64,000 nt of DNA, from the NCBI RefSeq assembly GCF_019968905.1, contig NZ_CP079946.1, forward strand, positions 1 to 64,000. The letters are read 5' to 3'. Shown here in pieces: positions 15,489 to 24,050 of this stretch; position 1 is the first letter of the stretch, and each line of letters starts with the position of its first letter. The DNA is from Corallococcus sp. EGB (GTDB lineage Bacteria; Myxococcota; Myxococcia; Myxococcales; Myxococcaceae). Made by a program: the position numbers and the translations under genes. A model generated the notes under the pieces. It was not told where the DNA came from. It searched no databases and saw nothing but the letters and a program-made list of their open reading frames with translations.

Positions 15489-15816
15489 GTCAAGCAGTGA
15501 CCCGGACGACCTCATCTTCAAGGCGCTGGCGGACTCGCGCCGGCGGGCCATCCTGGACCTGTTGAAGGACGCGCCCCGGACCACGGGGGAGCTGTGCGAG
15601 CACTTCGAGAAGACGCTCGACCGCTGCACCGTGATGCAGCACCTGAAGGTGCTGGAGAAGGCGGAGCTGGTGCTGTCGCGCAAGGAGGGGCGGACGCGGT
15701 GGAACTACCTCAACGCCGCGCCCATCCAGCACATCCACTCGCGGTGGATCAGCTCCTATGCCGCGAACGCGATGAAGCTGCTGACGAAGCTGAAGCGGGA
15801 CCTGGAGGAGGACTGA
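15487..15816 (+). CDS. ArsR-family winged-helix repressor
   Basis: A 109-residue protein with the ArsR/SmtB fold: DDLIFKALADSRRRAILDLL, then TTGELCEHFEKTLDRCTVMQ with HLKVLEKAELVLSRKEGR, which is the recognition helix and beta wing. No metal-binding CxC pair is seen in the recognition helix, so it belongs to the non-metal branch usually paired with SRPBCC/AHSA1 proteins. It probably represses itself and the divergent SRPBCC gene through the palindrome over its own start. There is no Shine-Dalgarno sequence; with a -10-like element immediately upstream, a leaderless transcript is possible. An ATG 18 bases upstream within the palindrome is the alternative start. Confidence 0.88.
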   Translation: MSSSDPDDLIFKALADSRRRAILDLLKDAPRTTGELCEHFEKTLDRCTVMQHLKVLEKAELVLSRKEGRTRWNYLNAAPIQHIHSRWISSYAANAMKLLTKLKRDLEED

Positions 15817-15823
15817 AACAGCG

Positions 15824-17176
15824 TCAGTGCGCGCTGTCGGAGAACGGCTGTACGTCCGCCTGGACCAGGGGCTCGTTCTCGAAGCGGGCGGGCTTGAGCA
15901 GGCGCGTGGTGAGCACCAGCGCGAGGAAGATGGCCGCGGAGCCGATGGTCACGAAGCGCAGGTGGATGCGGTCCGCCAGCGCGCCCTGGAACCAGACGCC
16001 CAGCGAATAGCCCGCGCCCAGCACCATGCTGTAGAGGCTGCTCATGCGCGCCTGCAGCTCGCGCGGCACGCGGTTCTGGCAGGCCGCGCTCAGGCTGCTC
16101 ATCAGGACGAGGTAGTTGGCGCCGAGGAAGAAGATGCACACCGCCGCCACCTGGAGCGTGGGCGCCAGCCAGTACACGCCCGCGAGCACCGCGATGGTGG
16201 TGGCCGCGTAGCCGCGCAGCTTGCGCTGGCCGAAGAGCTCCGCGAGCGTGCCCACGCACAGCGCCGCCGTCACCGCGCCCGCGCCCTGGCACGTCACCAG
16301 GAGCGACGTGGCCGCCGCGCCCTGGCCCAGCTCGCGGATGGCGAACACCGGCACCAGCCCGATGAAGGGCGCCACCAGCGCGGCCACGAAGAAGGTGCCC
16401 ACCAGCACCAGCGAGATGTCCTCGTCCTCGCGCGCCACGGTGATGCCGCGGCGGATGCCCTCCCAGAGCGGCTCGCGCTTCGCGGACGTGTCCCGCGCGG
16501 GAGTCACCACGCGCCACAGCGCGACGAGCACCGCGAAGAAGGACAGCGTGTTCGCGAGCAGCGCCCACGCGGGCCCGCCCGCCTGCAACACCACCGCGGC
16601 CAGCGTGGGGCCCAGGATGCGGCCCAGGTTGAACTGCGCGGAGTTGAGGCTGGTGGACAGGTGCAGCTCGTGCGGCGGCACCAGCTCCGCCAGCAGCGCG
16701 GAGAAGGCCGGATTGGTGAGCGTGCTCACGCACCCGTTGAGGAACGAGATGACGCCGATGGCGGGCACCGACAGCTGCCCGCGGAACGCCAGCACCGTCA
16801 GCACGGCCGCGAGCACCGCCTGGAGCAGCGCGCCCAGCCCCGCGTACAGGCGCCGGTCGAAGCGGTCCGCCAGCGCGCCGCCCACCGGCGCCAGCAACAC
16901 CGCGGGCAGGAACGACAGCGCGACGATGGCGCCCGTCCACTCGGCCTTGCCGGTGGTCTGCGTGACGTACACGCCCATCGCCACCGTCTCCATCCAGGTG
17001 CCGATGTTGGAGACGAGCGCGCCCAACCACACGGCGAAGTAGCCGGGGTAGTCGAACGGCCGCAGCGAAGTCAGTCTTGGAAGTCGATGGGCAGGCACGT
17101 CGGAGTCTGTCTTAGCGCACGCCGCATCCTCGTGCGTTGCACGGCGCGGTACCCTTGGTGGCGCAATGAAGCGCAC
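15824..17176 (-). CDS. MFS transporter (EntS/MFS_3-like exporter)
   Basis: A roughly 450-residue major facilitator with about 12 membrane spans. The loop motif GGALADRFDRRLYAG matches MFS motif A, and FDYPGYFAVWLGALVSNIG at the start of span 1 is typical of the MFS_3 group that includes enterobactin exporters and many drug or metabolite exporters. The first 40 residues before LRPFDYPGYF are polar and unconserved, so the true start may be internal (a GTG near 17098 is possible). Convergent with the ArsR gene with 7 bases between stops. Substrate unknown. Confidence 0.85.
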   Translation of the reverse strand: MRFIAPPRVPRRATHEDAACAKTDSDVPAHRLPRLTSLRPFDYPGYFAVWLGALVSNIGTWMETVAMGVYVTQTTGKAEWTGAIVALSFLPAVLLAPVGGALADRFDRRLYAGLGALLQAVLAAVLTVLAFRGQLSVPAIGVISFLNGCVSTLTNPAFSALLAELVPPHELHLSTSLNSAQFNLGRILGPTLAAVVLQAGGPAWALLANTLSFFAVLVALWRVVTPARDTSAKREPLWEGIRRGITVAREDEDISLVLVGTFFVAALVAPFIGLVPVFAIRELGQGAAATSLLVTCQGAGAVTAALCVGTLAELFGQRKLRGYAATTIAVLAGVYWLAPTLQVAAVCIFFLGANYLVLMSSLSAACQNRVPRELQARMSSLYSMVLGAGYSLGVWFQGALADRIHLRFVTIGSAAIFLALVLTTRLLKPARFENEPLVQADVQPFSDSAH

Positions 17177-17244
17177 GCCAGCCCAGGCAGCAGCCCGGCT
17201 TCACCCCAGCGCGAAATCCCTGACGGTGAGGCGCGATGCGTGAC

Positions 17245-17282
17245 ACGCAAAACACCCACGGAGGCACGTGTCCGTGGGTGTT
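17245..17282 (-). terminator. Intrinsic terminator of the CapA-like gene
   Basis: A perfect 12-bp stem (AACACCCACGGA at 17251-17262 with 17271-17282), 8-base loop, followed on the minus strand by TTTTGCG. It lies 28 bases beyond the stop of the CapA-like gene and before the MFS gene. Confidence 0.75.
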
Positions 17283-17309
17283 GGTGCGGCGTTGTGGGGA
17301 CACGCGGCG

Positions 17310-19049
17310 CTACGGCACGGTGTTGCTGGCCGTGACGGGCGACCTGCGCGGAGTGACGCGGCCGTCGTCGGCGATGCGGGCGCCCGTGTCGGGGAAGTCC
17401 TCGGTGGTGAGCTTGCGCACCAGCGAGACGACGTTGGCGTCGGGATCCGGCTGGGTGATGCCCTCGCCAAGCTGCTTCGTCGGGAGGATGCGGCCGTTGG
17501 AGAAGCGGCCCTGGGCGTCCAGCTCCACCTCCAGGATCATGCCCAGGCCCTGCGGCCCCTTGAGGTTGAAGCGGCCGTAGGTGGCGAAGTTGCCCATGGA
17601 GTAGGCGATGAGGCGGCCCTGGTAGAACTCCATGGCGCGCGCGACGTGCGGGCCGTGGCCGAGCACCAGGTGCGCGCCCGCGTCCACCACCGCGTGGGTG
17701 AAGGCGCGCAGGTCGCCGCGGTCCTCGCCGAAGAACATCTCCTTGCCGGGCGGGACGTGCAGGGCCTTGCCGCCCTCGGCGCCGCCGTGGAAGGAGACGA
17801 TGACGATGTCGTGCGTGGCGGCGGTCTGCTTCACCAGCGCGGTGGCGGTGGGCAGGTTGTTGAGGTGGTTGCAGCCCGCGGACGTGTGGAAGGCGATGAG
17901 GCCGATCTTCAAGCCGTTGCGCTCCACGGTGGCCACGCTGCCCGGCGGACCGCTCCACGCGATGCCCAGCGCGTCCAGGGTGGACTCGGTGGCGCGGCGG
18001 CACTCCTCGCCGAAGTCGCCGGAGTGGTTGTTCGCGGTGGAGACCACGTCCACGCCGGCCTGCTTCAGGTACTCGCCGAAGGACGTGGGGGAGCGGAACG
18101 CGTAGCAGTTCGCGGGCGAGCGGCACTTGGTGGTGCGGCCGGTGTCGCAGAGCGGGCCTTCCAGGTTCACGAAGGTGAGGTCCGCGTCCTCCAGCAGCGG
18201 GCGCACGGCCGCGATGACGCTGCCGCCGCCCTCGGGGGGCAGGTAGCCCTCCGGCACGGTGGTGCCGAGCATCAGGTCACCGGCGGCGCGGATGCGCAGC
18301 TTCGCGCCCGGCGGCGGGGGAGGGCGGGGCGCGCTGTCCACGGGCTGCGCGAGCTTCGCCTGGAGCGCGGCCTGGTTGCGGGCCTGCGTGAGCGCGCCCT
18401 CCAGGTCCGGCTGGTTGGGGTTGAGCGCGCGCACCTGCGTCCACTGCGTGAGCGAGTCCGCCCAGCGGCCTTCGACGGAATAGGCCCAGCCCAGCTCCCA
18501 GCGGCAGTCGGCGCGGGACGGCGCGGCCTGCACGCACGCGGACAGCTCCGCGATGGCGGCGCGCGAGTCCCTGGCCTTGAGGGCCTCCACGCCCCGGGCG
18601 TAGTGCTCGTCCGGGTTGCCCGCGGCGAGCGCCGGCGCGGTGCCGGGCCCGCCATGCATCGCGATGGCGGCGGCGCGGAGGGCGCCGATGCTGGCCTCCA
18701 CGGCGATGCGGCCGGCCTCGGAGAGGGCTTCCGTCTGGCCTTGCGCCGGGGCGGGCGCGGTGCCCGTGGCCTGCGCCGTGCTCGAGGCGGGAGATGACGG
18801 TCCGGCCTCCGCGAGCCCCGCGGGCATCCTCAGGGAGACCGTCGTACCGGAGTCCACGGCCCGTCGCACCGACGCGAGGCCCGCCGCCTCGAGCCGCTCC
18901 GTGCTCGCGTCCCGGATGACGGAGCGCACGGAGGCCAGGCCCGCTTCGGCGAGGCGCGCGGTGCCGGAGGACTCGGCTGTGGAGAAGTTGGGGACGGACG
19001 CGGCGGGCGCGGCGAGCGCCAGCATCAACAGGACGGACGGGGGGGCCAT
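17310..19049 (-). CDS. CapA-like (PGA_cap) metallophosphatase-fold protein with TPR region
   Basis: A 579-residue exported protein. After a signal peptide (LLMLALAAPAASVPN) come a low-complexity Thr/Ser/Ala stretch, a TPR-like segment (about 143-211, with HYARGVEALKARDSRAAIAE), and a PGA_cap domain from about 249. The domain shows the metal-site blocks of poly-gamma-glutamate synthesis protein CapA: AAGDLMLG, FVNLEGPL, STANNHSGDFG, SFHGGAEG and GHGPHVARAMEF. In Gram-negative bacteria such proteins act in cell-surface polymer metabolism, but the substrate here is unknown. The TPR insertion between signal and catalytic domain is unusual. No other capsule genes are nearby. Confidence 0.88.
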   Translation of the reverse strand: MAPPSVLLMLALAAPAASVPNFSTAESSGTARLAEAGLASVRSVIRDASTERLEAAGLASVRRAVDSGTTVSLRMPAGLAEAGPSSPASSTAQATGTAPAPAQGQTEALSEAGRIAVEASIGALRAAAIAMHGGPGTAPALAAGNPDEHYARGVEALKARDSRAAIAELSACVQAAPSRADCRWELGWAYSVEGRWADSLTQWTQVRALNPNQPDLEGALTQARNQAALQAKLAQPVDSAPRPPPPPGAKLRIRAAGDLMLGTTVPEGYLPPEGGGSVIAAVRPLLEDADLTFVNLEGPLCDTGRTTKCRSPANCYAFRSPTSFGEYLKQAGVDVVSTANNHSGDFGEECRRATESTLDALGIAWSGPPGSVATVERNGLKIGLIAFHTSAGCNHLNNLPTATALVKQTAATHDIVIVSFHGGAEGGKALHVPPGKEMFFGEDRGDLRAFTHAVVDAGAHLVLGHGPHVARAMEFYQGRLIAYSMGNFATYGRFNLKGPQGLGMILEVELDAQGRFSNGRILPTKQLGEGITQPDPDANVVSLVRKLTTEDFPDTGARIADDGRVTPRRSPVTASNTVP

Positions 19050-19154
19050 GGCCCGCGCATCTTACGGGATGAAGCGGGGGCGGGGGCGCTGCCCACGGGC
19101 CCGGCTCGGCAGCAGCCGGGCAGGCAACACCCACACACCCCTCCGAGGCCCTGC

Positions 19155-19661
19155 CTACCCGAGCGCGTCGAGCAGCAGGGAGCCCCGGCGCTGACGCGGC
19201 AGCAGCCGGAAGTGCCTCAGCTCCCGGCGCTTCACCCGCTGCTCCAGCGCGCTGTGCAGGGACAGCCGCCCCGGCCCGCGCATCAGCGTCCCGAGCGCGA
19301 TGGCGATGAGCGCCGCGTTGAACTCGTAGCCGCCCTTGGTGATGTCGAAGCCGTTCTTCCCGTGCACCTTCGCGATGGCCACCGCCTGCGTGACGATGAC
19401 CCCCAGCGCCGTGAGGCGCGTCGCGATGCCCAGGATGGAGCTCACCCCGGCCGCCAGCTCCGTGATGCCCGTGGCCAGCACCCACCGCTTCCCGGGCTTG
19501 ATGCCCAGCTGCTCGAACATGCCTGCGTGCTGCTCGATGCCCTCCTTCTTCAGCTTCGCCAGGCCGTGCTGGAGCATCGTCGCGCCCAGCGACAGGCGCG
19601 CGGGCAGCAGCGCGGCCGACTTCAGCAGCGACGGTTGTTCGTTGAGCATCGTCACGTTCAT
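19155..19661 (-). CDS. DoxX-family membrane protein
   Basis: A 168-residue protein with four hydrophobic segments and the DoxX pattern: LLPARLSLGATMLQHGLAKL in the first span, LATGITELAAGVSSILGIAT in the second and third, and GGYEFNAALIAIALGTLM with GPGRLSL at the end. DoxX proteins are small integral membrane proteins linked to redox or sulfur metabolism in some bacteria. The C-terminal 35 residues are Arg-rich and probably cytoplasmic. No operon partner is evident. Confidence 0.87.
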   Translation of the reverse strand: MNVTMLNEQPSLLKSAALLPARLSLGATMLQHGLAKLKKEGIEQHAGMFEQLGIKPGKRWVLATGITELAAGVSSILGIATRLTALGVIVTQAVAIAKVHGKNGFDITKGGYEFNAALIAIALGTLMRGPGRLSLHSALEQRVKRRELRHFRLLPRQRRGSLLLDALG

Positions 19662-19775
19662 GGCGCTCTCCTCGTCGGGACGCGGACGTCCGGTGGGTGA
19701 AGTGCCCTTACGTTGTGATGCATCCGCCCATCCGGCCCCGACGCTCGCAGGGCCCCATGCCCGGCGGACGACCGC

Positions 19776-20543
19776 TCAACCCCCGCTCCGCTCCGCCAGC
19801 GGCACGTCCATCAGCGCCGCCACCTCCGCGCTGTACCCGCCCGGCCCCTCGCCGTGCACGACGAGCGGCGGGCGCACGGACAGGCCCCGGTCCTGGTCGC
19901 GCAGCGCCTGCACCAGGAAGCGCGTGGCGGGCGCATCCACCCGCGCGTGCACGGCGCGCAGCACCCGGGGGAACAGCCGCGCGCCCGCGAGCACGCCCAG
20001 CACCTCCACCAGCCGCGCCGCCGGATACACCAGGCTCACGCCGCCTCCGGGCCGCAGGGCATGCCGCGCCGCCGCGGCCACGGATGGCGCGTCGCACGCC
20101 ACCTCCGACTTGGACACGGCGCGCTCCAGGTCCGGGCTCACCACGCCTGCTTCGGCCCTGCGGAACGGGGGATTGGACACCACCTGCCCGTAGGCCCCGG
20201 GCGTGAGCAGCGTCCGCGCCTGCCGCAGGTCCCCGAGCAGGGGCCTCACCCGGCCCTCGCACCCGTTGAGCGCCACCGCGCGCGTCAGCCGTGCGTGCAC
20301 CGCGGGCTGAAGCTCCAGCGCATCCACCGGGCCCGCGATGCCGAACTGCTTCACCAACAGCAGCGACACCACGCCGCTGCCCGCGCCCAGCTCCAGCACG
20401 GGCCCGGGCAGGTCGCCGCTTTCGGTGGCCGCGAAGTGCGCCAGCAGCACCGCGTCCAGCGTGAAGCGGTAGCCCGTGCGGCGCTGGAACACGCGCACGT
20501 CCGCGGTGCCAATGGAGTCCAGCGTCTCGCCGTCCTCCGGCAT
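19776..20543 (-). CDS. TrmN6-like tRNA1(Val) adenine-N6 methyltransferase
   Basis: A 255-residue SAM-dependent methyltransferase. It starts MPEDGETLDSI and has GYRFTLDAVLLAHFA, motif I VLELGAGSGVVSLLL and the N6-adenine catalytic motif VVSNPPFRR. This layout matches the YfiC/TrmN6 group that methylates A37 of tRNA1(Val); 16S-type adenine methyltransferases are the alternative. The start at 20543 follows the upstream glutathione synthetase stop by 20 bases on the same strand, suggesting an operon. Several plus-strand frames in this region are shadows. Confidence 0.85.
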   Translation of the reverse strand: MPEDGETLDSIGTADVRVFQRRTGYRFTLDAVLLAHFAATESGDLPGPVLELGAGSGVVSLLLVKQFGIAGPVDALELQPAVHARLTRAVALNGCEGRVRPLLGDLRQARTLLTPGAYGQVVSNPPFRRAEAGVVSPDLERAVSKSEVACDAPSVAAAARHALRPGGGVSLVYPAARLVEVLGVLAGARLFPRVLRAVHARVDAPATRFLVQALRDQDRGLSVRPPLVVHGEGPGGYSAEVAALMDVPLAERSGG

Positions 20544-20563
20544 CCCGTGGGGAGCGGCCACGT

Positions 20564-21517
20564 TCAGCGAGCGCCGTGCATCCGCTCGGCGACGTCCAGC
20601 ACGCGCGCCTCGCAGGACACGCCGTCCAGGTGGCTGGCCTCCACCAGGCCCGTGGGGCTGGTGACGTTCACCTCCGTGAGGTAGTCGCCCAGCACGTCGA
20701 TGCCCACCAGCGTCAGCCCCTTCTCCTGGAGCGACGGCTTGAGGCGCTTGCAGATGAGCAGGTCGCGGTCGGTGATCTCCGCCTTCATCGGCGTGCCGCC
20801 CGCGGCCATGTTGCCCCGGTGGTCCGCGTCCGAGGGCACGCGCAGCACCGCGCCCACCGGATCTCCGTCCACCAGGATGATGCGCTTGTCGCCCAGGCGG
20901 CTCTCCGGCACGTAGGCCTGCGCGAGGATGGGCTCCTTCCCGCCCTGCGTGAGCAGCTCCACCATGGAGCGCGCGTTGCGGTCCCTCGGGGCGAGGAACA
21001 GGATGCCCTTGCCCCCGAACCCGTCGATGGGCTTGAGGATGGTGCCCTGCGGGTTCTTCGCCGCGAACTCCAGCACCACGGACAAATCCCGCGTCACGCG
21101 CGTCTCCGGCATCAGGTCCGGGAAGTTCAGGGTGAAGAGCTTCTCGTTCGCGTCGCGGATGCCGGACGGGTTGTTGATGAAGATGGGAGCGCGATCCGGA
21201 CATAGCTCCACCAGCTGCGTGGCGTGCAGATAGTCCGCGTCCACCGGCGGGTCCTTGCGAAGGAAGAGCACGTCCAGCCTGGACAGGGGGCGCACGTCCT
21301 CGGACAGCACGTCGAAGTGGCGGCCGGGTTCACGCCGCACCTGGACCCGGCGCATGCGCGCCTCCGAGCACCGGCCGTTGAAGCGCAGCCATCCCTGCTC
21401 GAAGTAGTAGACGTGGTGCCCCCGCCGCTGCGCCTCCAGCATCAGCGAGAACGTCGAGTCGTGGTCCACCCGCACGCTCTCGAGCGGGTCCATCAGGAAG
21501 CCAAGGGAGAGAGCCAT
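20564..21517 (-). CDS. gshB: Glutathione synthetase (ATP-grasp)
   Basis: Joins gamma-glutamylcysteine and glycine to make glutathione in the cytoplasm. The 317-residue protein has the prokaryotic GshB layout: N-terminal LGFLMDPLESVRVDHDSTF, the LFLRKDPPVDADYLHATQL block, ATP-grasp Lys in TILKPIDGFGGKGI and the Mg-binding EVNVTSPTGL near the end. Length fits E. coli GshB (316). The ATG at 21517 is chosen because it starts the conserved sequence; the frame extends 11 codons further. It is followed after 20 bases by the methyltransferase gene. No gshA is seen in the window. Confidence 0.95.
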   Translation of the reverse strand: MALSLGFLMDPLESVRVDHDSTFSLMLEAQRRGHHVYYFEQGWLRFNGRCSEARMRRVQVRREPGRHFDVLSEDVRPLSRLDVLFLRKDPPVDADYLHATQLVELCPDRAPIFINNPSGIRDANEKLFTLNFPDLMPETRVTRDLSVVLEFAAKNPQGTILKPIDGFGGKGILFLAPRDRNARSMVELLTQGGKEPILAQAYVPESRLGDKRIILVDGDPVGAVLRVPSDADHRGNMAAGGTPMKAEITDRDLLICKRLKPSLQEKGLTLVGIDVLGDYLTEVNVTSPTGLVEASHLDGVSCEARVLDVAERMHGAR

Positions 21518-21567
21518 GAGGGGCGAGGATAGCGAACGCCCTCCGCCCATGCCGCTCCTTCGAACGC

Positions 21568-21618
21568 GCGTCCGTCCGCGCCGGAACGGACGCGGGTCCC
21601 CTTCGGGGCAGGGGACCC
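21568..21618 (-). terminator. Tandem hairpins after the first Ser/Thr kinase gene
   Basis: Two adjacent inverted repeats: GCGTCCGT (21568-21575) with 21586-21593, and GGGTCCCC (21594-21601) with 21611-21618. They lie 13 bases past the kinase stop. No U-tract follows, so they may be a U-less terminator or a 3'-end stabiliser. Confidence 0.4.
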
Positions 21619-21630
21619 CGCCCCGGAAGC

Positions 21631-23361
21631 TCAGCGGCCCGGCAGCTCCTTCAGCTTGAGGTTCAGACGGACGGGCTTGCCCGCCTCCACCGGCACCGCG
21701 AGCACGCGGCGCTTCTTGTCCGCGCCCACCAGGACCAGCTCCGCCTGCCCCACCGGCAGGGACTTCTTCACCAGCGGCGTGAGGCCCAGGGATTTGTTGT
21801 TGAGGAAGATCTCCGCGGGCTCATCCAGGAAGAGCGTCACCTCGCCCTTGTTCTTGCGGCCCCGGTTGCCCCGGGTGGGGGCGTCGTCCCGGCCGGAATC
21901 CCGGTCCCGCGCCCCCCGGTCCTTCTCGCCGTCCTTGTCCGCCTCCGCGACGGCCACGCCCGCGTCGGGCGCGGGGGACTCGGGCGGCCGGATGGGGACC
22001 ATGGCGCCCAGGCTCATGGGTGGGGGAGGGGGCGCCTTCTCCTCGGCCTCCAGGAGCTGGGTGAGCCGGAACGCGCCGTAGGCCAGGCCCAGGAACAGCG
22101 ACAGCGACAGGAGCGCCCACACCGCGCCCAGCTTCGAGCGCCTCACCGGAGGCGCGGTCTCGTCGCTGCCGGGCCCCTCCGCGCGCAGCTTCGCGATCTC
22201 CGCCTTCTTGCGCGCCTCCACCACGCTGAGCGCGGTGGCCTTGCGCTCCGGCAGGTAGGGGCCGTCATCCTTCTGGAGCGCCCGCTTCGCCGACGCGAGC
22301 ACCTGGCTGCTCGTCGTGACGTCCGCGCTCTCCAGCAGGGCACGCGTGGCCGCCATGCGCTCCGCGAACAGGCCCTTCATGAGCGCGGCGCGCTGGTCCG
22401 CGTCCATCAGCTTGCCGCCGGCCGCCTTCTCGATGGCGCGCGCCATGTCCCGCCCGGACGGATAGCGGCGGTCCACGTTGCGCTCCAGCGCGCGCATCAC
22501 CACGCGGGAGATGTCCTCGGAGATGTGCGGCAGCAGCACCGAGGGCCACGGGATGGGGTCCTCGAGGATCTTCACCATCTCGTCGCGCTCGGTCTTGCCC
22601 GCGAAGAGCCGCTCGCCGGTGATGAGCTCGTGCATCACCACGCCCACGGAGAACAGGTCGCTCCTGCCATCCAGCGGATCGCCGCGCACCTGCTCCGGGG
22701 ACATGTACCCGGTGGTGCCCTTCACCGTGCCCACGCTGGTGCGCTCCAGGCTGTTCTTCGCCTTGGCGATGCCGAAGTCCAGCAGCTTCACGGTGCCGTC
22801 GTAGGTCACCATGATGTTCTTCTGCGCCACGTCGCGGTGGATGACGGGGCTCGCCTCGCCGCCGGGGGACGTGAAGGTGTGCGCGTAGTGCAGCGCCAGG
22901 CAGACGTCGCGGGCCACGGACAGGGTGAAGGCCAGCGGCACCGGCTGGCGCTTCTTCAGGCACGCGCTGGTCACCTGGTTCAGGTTCTGCCCGCCGATGA
23001 ACTCCATGGCCAGGTAGAGCCCGTCGTCCTCCTCCCCCAGGTCGAACACCTGCGCGATGTTCGGGTGGTTGAAGGCCGCGGTGATGCGCGCCTCGTCCAG
23101 GAACATGCGGACGAACTGCTCATTGGAGCGCGCGTCCGGGAGGATGCGCTTGATGACCACGTACTTGCGGAAGCCGCCCGGGCCCGACGTGTAGCCCAGG
23201 AACAGCTCCGCCATGCCGCCCACGGTCAGCTGCGTGAGCACCTCGTACTTCCCGATGCGCTCGCCTCGATAGAAGTCGATGGGCTCATCCTCCAGCGCCA
23301 GCGAAGGATGGCGCCCGCGTCGTGAAGAAGACCGGGCCGGACCATAACAGGGCTGTTGCAT
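21631..23361 (-). CDS. Membrane-anchored Ser/Thr protein kinase with PEGA-like tail
   Basis: A 576-residue Hanks-type kinase. The domain spans about 37-310 with catalytic Lys71 (VVIKRIL), HRD at 175-177, Asn182 and DFG at 195-197, and activation segment GYMSPEQVRGDPLDGRSDLF. The catalytic loop is HRDVAQKN: the usual Ser/Thr-kinase Lys after HRD+1 is Ala, closer to HRDLAARN of Tyr kinases. A single membrane span (LLSLSLFLGLAYGAF, about 415-428) is followed by a Pro/Asp-rich linker and a C-terminal PEGA-like repeat (GEVTLFLDEPAEIFLNNKSL), which usually lies outside the membrane. It is a close paralogue of the kinase at 30.8-33.6 kb. Start codon context is weak; M1 is accepted for lack of a better one. 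Confidence 0.9.
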   Translation of the reverse strand: MQQPCYGPARSSSRRGRHPSLALEDEPIDFYRGERIGKYEVLTQLTVGGMAELFLGYTSGPGGFRKYVVIKRILPDARSNEQFVRMFLDEARITAAFNHPNIAQVFDLGEEDDGLYLAMEFIGGQNLNQVTSACLKKRQPVPLAFTLSVARDVCLALHYAHTFTSPGGEASPVIHRDVAQKNIMVTYDGTVKLLDFGIAKAKNSLERTSVGTVKGTTGYMSPEQVRGDPLDGRSDLFSVGVVMHELITGERLFAGKTERDEMVKILEDPIPWPSVLLPHISEDISRVVMRALERNVDRRYPSGRDMARAIEKAAGGKLMDADQRAALMKGLFAERMAATRALLESADVTTSSQVLASAKRALQKDDGPYLPERKATALSVVEARKKAEIAKLRAEGPGSDETAPPVRRSKLGAVWALLSLSLFLGLAYGAFRLTQLLEAEEKAPPPPPMSLGAMVPIRPPESPAPDAGVAVAEADKDGEKDRGARDRDSGRDDAPTRGNRGRKNKGEVTLFLDEPAEIFLNNKSLGLTPLVKKSLPVGQAELVLVGADKKRRVLAVPVEAGKPVRLNLKLKELPGR

Positions 23362-23715
23362 CCGGGGCCCTTCTTGGCGGCGGAGCCCGGGAGGAGAGGG
23401 CTCGCACGCCGGCCCGCGAACCCCCCAAACCCCTGTGGATCACCTGTGGATGGTGTGGAGCGCCCTGTGGACAACCGGGGGCCCGGAGGCCGCGCTGTGG
23501 ATGCCCGGGGGAAACCGGCAACTTGCCCACATGTAGCAGATCGCCGATTCGTGAATGAATCCGGCGGCTTGCTGACTTGTCCCCAACTCGGCTCTCCCTA
23601 CTGCTTCCACCAGTTGATCAACACTCCAATTAGACTGGTGAAAAGAAGCGGGCCCTGCGCACAGCCGGGAAACCGACAGGCCTCCGCGGGACGGTGAGCG
23701 ACGCGGGACAGCACG
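23362..23715. other. 354-bp noncoding region with DnaA-box-like cluster
   Basis: This gap lies between the start of the kinase gene and the end of a small minus-strand gene. It contains the DnaA-box cluster listed next and, at about 23608-23648, a 40-base AT-rich patch (TTGATCAACACTCCAATTAG and flanks) that stands out in this GC-rich DNA. No coding frame with sensible composition was seen. Confidence 0.5.
23434..23585. promoter_or_regulatory. Cluster of DnaA-box-like sites, candidate replication origin or DnaA titration site
   Basis: Four sites in one orientation: TGTGGATCA (23434), TGTGGATGG (23445), TGTGGACAA (23466, the exact reverse complement of TTGTCCACA, the GC-rich-genome DnaA box) and TGTGGATGC (23496), plus a weaker TGTGGAGCG (23454). 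Spacings of the first four starts are 11, 9 and 12 bases, close to one helical turn. Two further inverted partial boxes occur: TTGCCCACA (23523) and TTGTCCCCA (23577). An AT-rich patch follows within 60 bases, the arrangement expected of oriC (box array beside an unwinding element). Confidence 0.5.
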
Positions 23716-24042
23716 CTACAGGAGCGTGGCGCGCAGCCGCTCCAGCAGCCCGGGCAGTTCATGGAGCAGCTGCCGGTCCAGGTCCTCCAGCGCGGCGCGG
23801 TGCAGGACCAGGTCCTCCGGCTCGCGGTCCGCGGCCATCATGCGCTGCAGGCCGCGCAGGCGCTGGTTGCGCTGGACCAGGCGGGCCAGGGTGTCGTCCA
23901 GCTCCTCCGCGAGCTCCGAGTCCAGGTGCAGCTCCTGGCCCACCAGCTCCCGCAGCTGCTCCACGCGGTAGGTGAGCTCCCAGCTCTCCTCGTAGCCCGC
24001 GCGCCGGGGCAGCATCTGCCCATACGTCCACCGCTCGCTCAC
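23716..24042 (-). CDS. Small all-helical protein of unknown function
   Basis: A 108-residue, strongly acidic helical protein (ELVGQELHLDSELAEELDDT, then NQRLRGLQRMMAADREPEDL) with a Leu-rich heptad look that suggests a coiled coil. I place the start at the GTG at 24042, preceded at 5 bases by AGAGGA, and just after the upstream gene's stop (8 bases), so translation is likely coupled. The frame remains open upstream but overlaps the neighbouring gene with Pro-rich sequence. No family recognised. Confidence 0.6.
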   Translation of the reverse strand: MSERWTYGQMLPRRAGYEESWELTYRVEQLRELVGQELHLDSELAEELDDTLARLVQRNQRLRGLQRMMAADREPEDLVLHRAALEDLDRQLLHELPGLLERLRATLL

Positions 24043-24050
24043 CAGGTCCT

